Shown here one piece after another: positions 1 to 8,488 of a stretch of DNA of 20,579 bases (within the stretch, counting starts at the first letter, position 1; every line of letters begins with the position of its first letter). The stretch lies in assembly GCA_964425255.1 (NCBI GenBank), contig CAYRMV010000051.1:1-20579 (forward strand). Reading direction: 5' to 3'. This DNA is from CAYRMV01 sp964425255 (GTDB lineage Bacteria > Bacteroidota > Bacteroidia > Flavobacteriales_D > Crocinitomicaceae). The notes below the pieces were generated by a model, which saw only the letters and a list, made by a program, of their open reading frames with translations, was not told where the DNA came from and did no database searches. The translations under genes were made by a program, and so were the position numbers.

Positions 1-347
1 ACACTACGACTAATGATAAGTGCAAAGTTAGTAACAAAGAAGTGCTCTAAAATTATTGCGTACTGACTATCAGGTTCTTTGAGCGAAAAAGGTGCGTTTG
101 AGTAGAATTGAGTAGATGAATTGTAGTTGATTTCCTCTATTTGCGTAGGAAAAAAAGAGGTAAAAAAACAAAAACTCCGACATGCGGAGTTTTTCTTACC
201 TAACATTCATTCTACTACTGATGATGAACTTTTTAACAAAGTCTATTACAAAGGTAAGTAAAAATGAATAAATATTGACGAAAACTTTTAAATTTTTACA
301 TCGACAAAAATCAGGCATTAATCGTTAAGGTAAATCGATTTAGCGAC
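1..347. other. Non-coding leader region of the window
   Basis: I see no convincing gene here on either strand: reading frames are short and resemble no family I know. It contains one clear terminator-like hairpin (170-194) and a perfect 12-base palindrome, TAAATCGATTTA, at 331-342, just past the end of the kinase operon on the minus strand. The rest is AT-rich spacer. The 3' end of a gene lying before the window, served by the hairpin, is possible but cannot be seen. Confidence 0.5.
170..194. terminator. Rho-independent terminator-like hairpin
   Basis: A perfect 10-base-pair stem (AAAAACTCCG against CGGAGTTTTT) closes a 5-base loop ACATG. A-rich sequence precedes it and a T-run ends the stem, so it could work in either direction. 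It may end a plus-strand gene lying before the window, or stop the minus-strand kinase operon about 150 bases past its last stop codon. Confidence 0.7.
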
Positions 348-2882
348 TTAATTTTCCCAAGGAATTTGTATAAGTATTTTACAGCCTGCGCCAATTTGAG
401 AAATAATTTGAAAGTTAGCTCGTATCAGCTCACAACGTTTTTGGATATTATTTAGACCGATTCCTCGTTGAATCTTAGTTTTATCAAAACCTTTTCCATT
501 GTCTGAAACAGACAAAGTCAAGTAATGTTGGTCTGCTTGCGTACTAATTTCGATGATACTTGCTTGAGCATGTTTAGAAATATTATTCAAAACTTCTTGA
601 ATGATACGGTACAAATGAAGTTGATGTGTGACATGAAGGGTTTTGATCCATTTATCAGAAATAGAAACTTTGGTTTGAAATTTCTCATGTAGATTCATGC
701 TTTTTACTAGAGAAAGAATGGCATCCGTAAATTTGGTTTCATCTAATGAATTTGGGGCCAATCGATGAGATAAACTTCTAATTTCTGTAATCGCATTTTG
801 GTTGAAGCTTTTTGCGTGAAGAATCCATTTGTTTTTTTCTTCAACTGATTCATCCTCTTCCATTACCATGTTAAGCGCCAATTGAACTGCTGATAAAATT
901 TGATTTACATTATCGTGTAATTCACAACCAATTTGAAATCGTTCTAATTCTTGAGCTTGTATAATCGCAGCTGTTATTTCTTGTTCTTTATTTACCCGTT
1001 GCGTTATATCTCTTAAAGTTATCACTGCATGTTTTACTTCTTTCTCTTCATTTTCTTGTAAATAAAAACTGAAATTATAAAAAGTTTGTTCTTGTGAGTT
1101 CTTTTTAAAAGTTAAATCCAGTTTAAATGAATTTAGTGCTTGAATATTTGAAAAAATGAAGTCTGTCTGTTCGTCAACAATCGATAATTCAAGCATTTTT
1201 CTTAGTGGATATTCCAAATGATTTTCCAAATGAAAAAGTTGTTTGAAACTATCGTTCGCAAATACAAATTTTGAATCCCAGATTAAATCAGGATGAATTT
1301 CAACAAGTGCAACGGCATCGGAAGAATCATCAATAATGGTCTCAAACAGTTTGATACGATATTCTTCTTCCTTTTCTTTGCTAATATCTGTCATCGAACC
1401 TAAAAATCGAATCGGTACTTGATTCTCATCTAAAACCAAAAAGCCTTTGTCTCGAAATGGTACATAATTTCCTTCTGCCGTTCTAAAACGATATTCATCT
1501 TGCCAATTGACTTCTCCCGATTTAAAAAAATCATTTATTCTTTTTCTAACTCGTTCCAAATCATTTGGATGGATGGAATTAAATATGAATTCAACGGTGG
1601 TTTGTGCATGGTTTTCATCGTATTTTAAGATGGATGAAATGCCTTTACTCCATGAAACTGTTTCTTGAATTAGGTCAATATCCCAAATAATATCGGTAGT
1701 AACATCAGAAAGAACATCAAATCGAGATCGTACATCTTTTAATTTAAAGTCACTTTCAATTTGCTTTGTCACATTTCGGGAATTCAAGATAATTCCTCTA
1801 ACAGTTGGTTCATTGAAAGAATTCGTTGCGTATGTTTCTATCCAAAATAATTCATTTTTGGAATTTACAACGCGATACGGTGGTAGCCGAAGAGAGATTT
1901 CATCGGTTATAACAAGGGAAAACTGTTGAAATAAAATAGATTTATCTTCTTTATTCACATAGTCAAACAATGATTTCCCAATCATTTCGTGAGCATCGAT
2001 TCCAAAGATCAATGAAGCATTTTCACCAATGTAAGAGAATTTACCATCAGCATCAACGATTGCAAATACATCACTTCCTTTTTGAATTAATGCTTTGAAT
2101 CGTTGTTCTCGAAACAACAATTCTTTTTCAGCATTTATTTTTTGTGTAATATCATTAGCGACTAATAACAAGGTATTTTCTCTTGTTTTCTCCGAATCAG
2201 AAATGGAAAGTTCAACTAAAATGGATTCGTTGGATTTTTTTTGATGTTCAAAAAAGAGGATTTGAATTGTTCTATTTTTAATCCAATTGAGATAAATTGC
2301 AGCATTTTTAGTTTTGTCTAATTCTGAAAACGGAATTCCAATTATTTCTTGAGATGAATACCCGTATTGTGCAAGTGCGGCACTGTTTGCATCTACTATC
2401 AGCAGGCTATCTTTTTCTATAACAAACATGGCTACTGGACTCGTGTCAAACAACGAACGGTATTTTTTTTCGGATAATTTAATTTCATGAGAAATCTTAG
2501 CTCGTTCGATGCTGTATACAACACTTTTAAGTAGTAAACTTTCCGTTAATTCATCTTTTAACAAGTAATCTGAAACTCCTAAATTTAATGTCTCAATACC
2601 AAATTGTTGATCTGAAAATCCAGTTAAAACCAAGATCGGAATGGCATTCGCAAGTTGAATAATATTTAAAACCAATTTTTTCCCACCAGCATCTGGTAAA
2701 GATAAATCCAATAATATGACATCAAAAGAAACATTTGGGTTCGTTAAAATCTGTTGTGCTTCTTTGAAACTGGTTGCTTGAGTGAGTGTTGATTTAGGTG
2801 AAATTGATTCAAAAAAATCAGTTATTAACCAAAAATCACCTGGATTATCTTCAATGACTAGGATATTTAGTTTTAAATCCAT
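348..2882 (-). CDS. Hybrid sensor kinase: receiver, four PAS domains, HisKA_3 and HATPase
   Basis: An 844-residue cytoplasmic signalling protein with no membrane segment. Residues 1-125 form a receiver (CheY-like) domain with the acidic pair E11/D12, phospho-acceptor D59 (in ILLDLSLPDA), T87 and K109. About four PAS domains follow (roughly 140-250, 255-375, 380-505, 510-635); the third is a PAS_3 type ending in GSMTDISKEKE. The kinase core is of the HisKA_3 (NarX/DegS-like) class: H656 in CELHDNVNQ, N-box asparagines near 766-767 (QEVLNNISKHA) and the G-box DNGKG near 794. All catalytic motifs are intact. Kinases of this class normally phosphorylate NarL/LuxR-type regulators, but none is encoded here. 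It lies 6 bases downstream of another PAS kinase, so the two are very probably co-transcribed. The receiver could take phosphate from that partner; this is inference. The ligand is unknown. Confidence 0.92.
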   Translation of the reverse strand: MDLKLNILVIEDNPGDFWLITDFFESISPKSTLTQATSFKEAQQILTNPNVSFDVILLDLSLPDAGGKKLVLNIIQLANAIPILVLTGFSDQQFGIETLNLGVSDYLLKDELTESLLLKSVVYSIERAKISHEIKLSEKKYRSLFDTSPVAMFVIEKDSLLIVDANSAALAQYGYSSQEIIGIPFSELDKTKNAAIYLNWIKNRTIQILFFEHQKKSNESILVELSISDSEKTRENTLLLVANDITQKINAEKELLFREQRFKALIQKGSDVFAIVDADGKFSYIGENASLIFGIDAHEMIGKSLFDYVNKEDKSILFQQFSLVITDEISLRLPPYRVVNSKNELFWIETYATNSFNEPTVRGIILNSRNVTKQIESDFKLKDVRSRFDVLSDVTTDIIWDIDLIQETVSWSKGISSILKYDENHAQTTVEFIFNSIHPNDLERVRKRINDFFKSGEVNWQDEYRFRTAEGNYVPFRDKGFLVLDENQVPIRFLGSMTDISKEKEEEYRIKLFETIIDDSSDAVALVEIHPDLIWDSKFVFANDSFKQLFHLENHLEYPLRKMLELSIVDEQTDFIFSNIQALNSFKLDLTFKKNSQEQTFYNFSFYLQENEEKEVKHAVITLRDITQRVNKEQEITAAIIQAQELERFQIGCELHDNVNQILSAVQLALNMVMEEDESVEEKNKWILHAKSFNQNAITEIRSLSHRLAPNSLDETKFTDAILSLVKSMNLHEKFQTKVSISDKWIKTLHVTHQLHLYRIIQEVLNNISKHAQASIIEISTQADQHYLTLSVSDNGKGFDKTKIQRGIGLNNIQKRCELIRANFQIISQIGAGCKILIQIPWEN

Positions 2883-2888
2883 TTTTTT

Positions 2889-5441
2889 CTATTTTGGAAA
2901 TGAACAATAAAAAATACTTCCTTTTCCTACCTCTGATTCTACCCGGATTCTTCCATTGTGGCGATCCATGATTTTTTTACAAAGAGCTAATCCGATACCA
3001 CTACCTTCATACTCTTCTTGGTTGTGTAAACGACTAAATAGATGGAAGATTTGTTCAATGGAATCTTCTTCAATACCAATTCCGTTATCAGAAATGGATA
3101 TAATGTGTTCTTTTTCAGCAGGTAAATAGTTTATTCGAATGATCGGAATTGATCCCGACTTTTGATATTTAATTCCATTCTGAACGATGTTTTTAAACAA
3201 ATGAAAAAGAGGGGTGTTTTGGCCCAATACGATTGGAAGAGGTTGAATTTCTATAATAGGTTCGCGAATGAGAGATTGTATTTCTGCAAAAATATCATTC
3301 AAATCAACCCATTCAGCTTTACTAAAATCATTTGAAACTTTTGAATAAGCAAGTAAATTGTGGATTAACAAACGCATTCGAGCAGCACCTTCCAAAACAA
3401 ATTGAATGTATCGTTTTCCTTTATCATCGAAATGGACACCGTATTTTGAGTCAATCAAGGATATAAAACTTGAAATCATACGTAAAGGTTCTTGCAAATC
3501 ATGTGATGCAATGCTGGCAAATTGCTCTAATTCTTCATTTGATCTAAAAAGGTGCGCATTTTTCTCCTTGATTTCTTCATTCAATTGATAAAGTCGTGCT
3601 TGATTTTCTTTTAATTCTGAAATATTTTGAATAACACTCCAAATTAGTTTGTTGCCTTGTTTGTCTTCGGTGATAACTCCATCAACAATTGCCGGGAAAG
3701 TACTGTTTTTACTTGTTAAATATTCAATTTCAATCGAATCAAAATATCCTTTATTGCTCAGTTGTGTTTCAATTTGAGATAAGGTTGGATAATGTTCACG
3801 AGGCACCAAATCTTTGAATTTCATTTGAAGTATTTCTTCTCTTGAAAAAAGTGTATTGCGAACAATGGATTGGTTTATGTCTTTAATTTCACCTGTTTGT
3901 AAATCACTTAATATAAATCCAACAGGTGAAAGCTCAAATAAGGTTCTGAATTTTGATTCACTTTCACCAATTTTTTTCAAAGCTTGAATATAATCTTCAA
4001 TGATTCTTGCTTCTGCTAAAATATAAATGACTTTTTTTTCGGTATCGATAACCGGTTTAAGCGAAAAATCAACTGTGATCATCTGACCATCTCCATCCAT
4101 AACTTGAACATCGTATCGAATGGTTTCTCCTACAGATGCCAGTAGAATGTTTTTCTTCAACTTTTCAGCATTCATCACATCATATTTCCACCAAGTTGTT
4201 TTCCAAAGTGGTTTCATGATTACTTCGTCACGGGATACTTTGCCAAAATTTAATGCAGCTTCATTTATTTCCAATAATATTCCATTGGCATTTAGTAAAG
4301 CAGTGAATTGATAGGACGAATTAAAGACAGTCCAAAATTTTTCTTTTTGATCTTGAATTTCTTTTTCAAATTCAATTTCTCTTGTAATATCTTGAATTTG
4401 AGAAATAAAATGTTTTACACTACCATCATCATTACGAACAATAGAAACAGAAAGTTTAGCCCAAACAAGCGAACCGTTTTTGTGGTGATATCTTTTTTTC
4501 ATCTCATACGAGCTGATTTCACCGCGAACCAATTGGTCTAATAAATCCAAATCGAGATCTAAATCTTCATAATAGGTAATGTCTTGAAAAGTTAGAAGTG
4601 TTAACTCCTCTTTGGTGAAGCCTAATATTTCTTGTACTTTTTTGTTCACATTCAACCATTTACCGTTTGGTGAAACGATGGCCATACCGATACCTGAAAA
4701 TTCAAACGCATCTTTAAACGTTTTTTTTGATTGTTCAAGATTTTGTTTTAAAATAGTTTGATTTTTAATCACTTGCATTGTACCTAAAATTCGGATACAA
4801 TTTCCTTCATGAAATTCAGGCTTTCCGACAATTCGAATGGGAATCACTTGTTTTGTGTAGGAAACTATTTCGATTTCTTCATCAAATGGAATTCCATAAA
4901 TGATGGCTTCCTTGATATATTTATCTATTCGATCTTTGTATTCACCTTTAAAAAAATCGATTGTATTTTCGAATGTAGGAATGAAATCAGAGGGGGTTTC
5001 GTGAATTTTTGTTGTTTCCTCATCCCAAAATATAGCTTGGTTGATCGTATTTATTTCCCAACAACCAATTTGAGCTATTTCACTTGCTTTCAGAAGTAAA
5101 TGGTTTTGTCGTTCTCTTTCAGAAACATCCGTCGCAATAACGAGTGTATGCGCTTGCTGACCCGTTGTTGGGAGGAATAGAAATTCGAACCAAAATTCCT
5201 GAAAATGCAAATCAAAAAAACGAATAGCAGGAGAATGAATTACATCTCCAGCAAGACATTTATGAGCATATTCAATCAAATCCAAATTGGATAAAGAATT
5301 TATATCTTGAAAAGTAATTTGGGTGTTTTTCTTGAAAAAAGGAGTAAAAACAGTTAACCAATTATCAGAAACCTCTAGTGTATCAGCTGATTCGTTGATG
5401 ATACAAACGGGATTGGTAGAATTTAAAAGTAAATTTTTCAC
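2889..5441 (-). CDS. Multi-PAS sensor histidine kinase (HisKA/HATPase)
   Basis: An 850-residue soluble kinase built of about five PAS domains in series (roughly 1-115, 118-235, 238-360, 365-490, 495-615), a short coiled coil, then HisKA and HATPase_c. The third PAS is a clear PAS_S-box (SGIGMAIVSPNGKWLNVN). The phospho-accepting histidine is H647 in IASHDLQEPLRM, the phytochrome/cyanobacterial-type HisKA common in Bacteroidota. ATP-binding motifs are present: the N-box around N755 (LFKNIVQNGIKYQ), DNGIG near 785 and GSGIGLALCKKI. There is no transmembrane segment and no output domain. It is the first gene of a two-gene operon with the receiver-bearing kinase downstream. A near-tandem DLDLDLDL stretch in the third PAS fits the family pattern and is not an insertion. 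Signal and target cannot be read from the sequence. Confidence 0.92.
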   Translation of the reverse strand: MKNLLLNSTNPVCIINESADTLEVSDNWLTVFTPFFKKNTQITFQDINSLSNLDLIEYAHKCLAGDVIHSPAIRFFDLHFQEFWFEFLFLPTTGQQAHTLVIATDVSERERQNHLLLKASEIAQIGCWEINTINQAIFWDEETTKIHETPSDFIPTFENTIDFFKGEYKDRIDKYIKEAIIYGIPFDEEIEIVSYTKQVIPIRIVGKPEFHEGNCIRILGTMQVIKNQTILKQNLEQSKKTFKDAFEFSGIGMAIVSPNGKWLNVNKKVQEILGFTKEELTLLTFQDITYYEDLDLDLDLLDQLVRGEISSYEMKKRYHHKNGSLVWAKLSVSIVRNDDGSVKHFISQIQDITREIEFEKEIQDQKEKFWTVFNSSYQFTALLNANGILLEINEAALNFGKVSRDEVIMKPLWKTTWWKYDVMNAEKLKKNILLASVGETIRYDVQVMDGDGQMITVDFSLKPVIDTEKKVIYILAEARIIEDYIQALKKIGESESKFRTLFELSPVGFILSDLQTGEIKDINQSIVRNTLFSREEILQMKFKDLVPREHYPTLSQIETQLSNKGYFDSIEIEYLTSKNSTFPAIVDGVITEDKQGNKLIWSVIQNISELKENQARLYQLNEEIKEKNAHLFRSNEELEQFASIASHDLQEPLRMISSFISLIDSKYGVHFDDKGKRYIQFVLEGAARMRLLIHNLLAYSKVSNDFSKAEWVDLNDIFAEIQSLIREPIIEIQPLPIVLGQNTPLFHLFKNIVQNGIKYQKSGSIPIIRINYLPAEKEHIISISDNGIGIEEDSIEQIFHLFSRLHNQEEYEGSGIGLALCKKIMDRHNGRIRVESEVGKGSIFYCSFPK

Positions 5442-5463
5442 CTAAAATTGATTCGTTTCTCAA

Positions 5464-5471
5464 TAGTTTTG
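5464..5471 (+). promoter_or_regulatory. Candidate -7 box for the LRR lipoprotein gene
   Basis: TAGTTTTG matches the Bacteroidota -7 consensus TAnnTTTG exactly and lies 63 bases before the ATG at 5535, in the divergent spacer between the kinase operon and the LRR gene. I find no TTG at the usual -33 distance, so support is limited to this one box. Confidence 0.35.
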
Positions 5472-5534
5472 TTCGAAATTACGTTTTTCTTTACTTATTT
5501 AAAAGCAAATAAAAAAAAATCCTACTTTTAAACA

Positions 5535-6296
5535 ATGACTCAACGATATCATTTTGCTAGTAAAAAAATTCTAACATTCCTGTTGGTGATATTTTTATGT
5601 GCTTGTGCAGTACGAGATGTTGCTTTGATGTCGTCTACGGAAACGGAGTTGAATCTGAATAAAAAAGAATTAGGAGAAATTCCAAGAGAGGTGTTTAAAA
5701 ACAAACAATTACGTGTTCTTCGACTTTTTAAAAATAACTTACATCAAATTCCATCCGAAATAGCTGATTTACAAGAGTTAGAAGAGTTATATATCGGTAA
5801 GAACCAACTAAGAACTTTGCCCAAAGAAATAGGGCAATTAAAAAAATTACGAATCTTGTTTGTTTCGTTCAATGAATTGACTGAATTACCCGATGAGATT
5901 GGTGATTTGGAAAATTTAGAAATGTTGGTTTTGACTCAAAATAAACTAGTTAATCTGCCTCAATCAATCGGGAAGTTAAAGAAGTTAGAAGTTGTTCAAC
6001 TTGCGTACAATCGCTTGAAAAATCTACCCAATGAAATGACTAATTGTACTTCTTTACGCATGTTAGATCTGGAAATGAATTGGATGGAAAGTTTTCCCGA
6101 TTCAGTGCAAAATTGGAAAAATTTGCGTGATTTAAATCTGGTAAATTGTGGACGATTGGTTCACATTCCTGAGTCATTTTGTGAGTTAAGACAATTGGAA
6201 TTATTACGTATTGACCCTGCCATTGTTGTGCCAACATGCTTACTTGTACGTCAAAATCATCGTTTAAAAATTGAAATGATTGGATTAGATCGATAA
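5535..6296 (+). CDS. Leucine-rich-repeat lipoprotein
   Basis: A 253-residue protein with a basic N-terminus, a hydrophobic stretch (residues 11-23) and a probable lipobox LCAC, with C24 as the lipidated cysteine. The remainder is about eight 23-residue leucine-rich repeats of the form LxxLxLxxNxLxxLPxxIxxLxx (for example the unit starting ELEELYIGKN), covering roughly residues 38-235. Such domains bind other proteins through a curved solenoid; no enzymatic domain is present. The export signal suggests an envelope location facing the periplasm or the cell surface. It is followed 136 bases later by a secreted subtilase on the same strand, with no obvious terminator between, so co-transcription is possible. 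The partner is unknown. Confidence 0.85.
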   Translation: MTQRYHFASKKILTFLLVIFLCACAVRDVALMSSTETELNLNKKELGEIPREVFKNKQLRVLRLFKNNLHQIPSEIADLQELEELYIGKNQLRTLPKEIGQLKKLRILFVSFNELTELPDEIGDLENLEMLVLTQNKLVNLPQSIGKLKKLEVVQLAYNRLKNLPNEMTNCTSLRMLDLEMNWMESFPDSVQNWKNLRDLNLVNCGRLVHIPESFCELRQLELLRIDPAIVVPTCLLVRQNHRLKIEMIGLDR

Positions 6297-6432
6297 CCTC
6301 GTTTTACCATCCAAGCAAATAAACTACCATACATCCATATAAATTCATTGATTAATCAAAAAAACGAACTCTTTTTTCGATTTTTATCATGATATTTGTC
6401 GTTAGCGATTTAATTATTCGAAAGCAAAAAAT

Positions 6433-8016
6433 ATGAAGAAATTAGTAGTAAGATTATCTTTCTCTCTTTTTGCATTAGGTGTTTCTAATGTAGTTGTTGG
6501 ACAGGTTGATAGTGATATTCTGAACTGGTACAATGGTACTGGTGGAGGAATGAAAACAGAAAAAGCGTACAAAAAATTAAAAAAGAAATCATCCACAACA
6601 GTAATTGTTGCAGTAATTGATTCTGGAATCGATATTGAACACGTCGATTTAAAGGGTAAAATTTGGGTTAACCAAGATGAGATTCCAGGAAATGGAATTG
6701 ACGACGATAAAAATGGATACATTGATGATGTTCATGGTTGGAACTTTTTGGGAAGTCCAAACGGACAAAATCAAGATCATGCAAACTTGGAAAAAACACG
6801 TATTTACAAAAAATTGCGTGATAAATACGAACGTGTAGAAGCAAATCAAGTAAGTGCTTCAGACAAAGCTGAATACGAGTTATATCTGAAAGTGAAAAGT
6901 GAAGTCAATGGAGATATCGAGAAATACAAAATGTATTTACAAGGTATGGAACAACTTCCAATGGTGATGCAGATGATTCCTGGTATGGTAGCAAATGCTA
7001 TTGGAAAATCTGATTACACACTCAAAGACTTGGAAAATTGGAAGCCTAAAAACGATCAAGAAGGTCAAATTCGTGAATTAGCAATCCAAATGAAAAGTGG
7101 CGAATTGACTGAGGAAGTGATTAAAGAACAAACGAAATCAATCAAAGACATGTTGGATTACAGTTACAATGTAGATTACAACGATCGTCAATTAATTGGT
7201 GATAATCCCGATGATTTCAATGATGTACGATACGGAAATAATGATGTAGAAGGTCCTGATGCTTTACACGGAACACATGTTGGTGGAATTATTGGGGCTA
7301 TTCGTGGCAACAAACTAGGTGGTGACGGTGTCGCTGAAAATGTTCAATTGATGTCACTTCGTGCTGTTCCAAATGGGGATGAAGCGGATAAAGATATTGC
7401 TTTAGCTATTCGTTATGCGGTTGATAATGGTGCACAAGTAATTAATATGTCTTTCGGAAAATCCTATTCTCCACATCAAAAAGAAGTTTTTGAAGCGATG
7501 AAATATGCTGATTCAAAAGGGGTTTTGTTGGTTCACGCGGCAGGAAACGATGGTGCAAACTTGGATGAAACGGATAATTTCCCAACTTCCATGTATTCAT
7601 TTCAAAAAGAAAAATTGGATTTGTATCTAACTATCGGAGCATCTACCAAAAATGTAAAAGGAAAATTAGCGGCAGATTTCTCTAACTACGGTCAAACGAA
7701 AGTAGATGTATTCGCTCCTGGATTTGAAATCTACAACACTGTTCCACAAAGTGAATACAAAAAGTTACAAGGAACTTCGATGGCAGCTCCAATGGTTTCT
7801 GGTGTTGCAGCAATGTTAAAATCATATTTTCCTTCTTTAACAATGAATCAGATCAAAGAGGTGATGTTAAAATCAGCAACATCTTACAAAGGAAAAGAAA
7901 ACCAAAAACCAGGTTCTGAAGATAAAATTGACTTTGGAAAATTAAGTGTTACAGGTGCGGTAATTGATGTATATGCAGCTGTAAAAATGTGTATGGAATT
8001 AGAAAAATCGAAATAA
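6433..8016 (+). CDS. Secreted S8 family subtilisin-like serine protease
   Basis: A 527-residue peptidase with a signal peptide (residues 1-23, ending near VVVGQ). The catalytic triad is complete: D63 in VIDSGID, H279 in LHGTHVGG and S449 in GTSMAAPMVSG; the oxyanion-hole asparagine is N372 in HAAGND. It should cleave proteins outside the cytoplasm. The spacing between Asp and His is about 216 residues, against a few tens in subtilisin. The extra part, roughly 113-265, is charged and probably helical, with a hydrophobic Met/Pro patch near 175-190. No C-terminal type IX sorting domain is visible: the protein ends soon after the catalytic domain, so it probably stays in the periplasm or envelope. 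A strong terminator follows, so this is the last gene of its transcript. Confidence 0.93.
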   Translation: MKKLVVRLSFSLFALGVSNVVVGQVDSDILNWYNGTGGGMKTEKAYKKLKKKSSTTVIVAVIDSGIDIEHVDLKGKIWVNQDEIPGNGIDDDKNGYIDDVHGWNFLGSPNGQNQDHANLEKTRIYKKLRDKYERVEANQVSASDKAEYELYLKVKSEVNGDIEKYKMYLQGMEQLPMVMQMIPGMVANAIGKSDYTLKDLENWKPKNDQEGQIRELAIQMKSGELTEEVIKEQTKSIKDMLDYSYNVDYNDRQLIGDNPDDFNDVRYGNNDVEGPDALHGTHVGGIIGAIRGNKLGGDGVAENVQLMSLRAVPNGDEADKDIALAIRYAVDNGAQVINMSFGKSYSPHQKEVFEAMKYADSKGVLLVHAAGNDGANLDETDNFPTSMYSFQKEKLDLYLTIGASTKNVKGKLAADFSNYGQTKVDVFAPGFEIYNTVPQSEYKKLQGTSMAAPMVSGVAAMLKSYFPSLTMNQIKEVMLKSATSYKGKENQKPGSEDKIDFGKLSVTGAVIDVYAAVKMCMELEKSK

Positions 8017-8035
8017 GATTCTCTTTTTTTATCGT

Positions 8036-8069
8036 AAGAGGCTGTCTTAATGGGCAGCCTCTTTTTTTT
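8036..8069 (+). terminator. Rho-independent terminator after the subtilase gene
   Basis: The stem AAGAGGCTG pairs with CAGCCTCTT and extends by a T-G and a C-G pair around a short loop. The 3' arm runs into eight T residues on the plus strand. On the minus strand no T-run follows, so it serves the subtilase transcript only. Confidence 0.88.
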
Positions 8070-8102
8070 GGATTCAACTAAGAGATTTAGTTAAATTTTA
8101 GA

Positions 8103-8474
8103 TCAAATAAAAATAGAAGCTAAAAGAAGAATCATCGCCAGAAGAGCAGGAGCGCCTTGAACTACAAGAATTCGCTTTGATGCAGTAAAAGCACCGTAGA
8201 TTGCAGCAATTAACACACACGACAAGAAAAAACAAGCGACATTAAAACTCCAAATTGAATCAGAGATAAACAAAGACCAAATCAAACCGGCAGATAAAAA
8301 CCCATTGTATAAACCTTGATTTGCTGCAAGCACTTTGGTCGGAGTGAATAATTCGGCGGGGAAATTTCGAAATGTACGTTTCCCAATGGTTTCCCACGCA
8401 AACATCTCAATATAAAGTATGTAAAGATGTTCAATTGCAACAAATGCAATCATAATTTTGGCTGCGATTTCCAT
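8103..8474 (-). CDS. DUF1304 family small membrane protein
   Basis: A 123-residue integral membrane protein with four predicted helices (about 5-24, 52-70, 75-95, 103-122). It has the family pattern: AxEHxYIxYxEMFxWET at the start of helix 1, then the conserved ANQGLYNG at residues 51-58 opening helix 2. The length is the usual one for DUF1304, a family of unknown function. It starts 14 bases after the stop codon of the DUF2339 gene, so the two are probably one transcript. The pairing suggests related envelope roles, but no function can be assigned. Confidence 0.85.
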   Translation of the reverse strand: MEIAAKIMIAFVAIEHLYILYIEMFAWETIGKRTFRNFPAELFTPTKVLAANQGLYNGFLSAGLIWSLFISDSIWSFNVACFFLSCVLIAAIYGAFTASKRILVVQGAPALLAMILLLASIFI

Positions 8475-8488
8475 GTTTAAATTGTGAT

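Noticed and set aside
4540..4575. Short tandem repeat (DLDLDLDL) as an insertion in the PAS kinase
   Set aside because: The segment matches the usual acidic helix after the PAS core motif in this family, so nothing is inserted.
3406..5099. Plus-strand reading frames across the second kinase gene
   Set aside because: They are short, lie wholly within a well-supported minus-strand kinase and show no family features.
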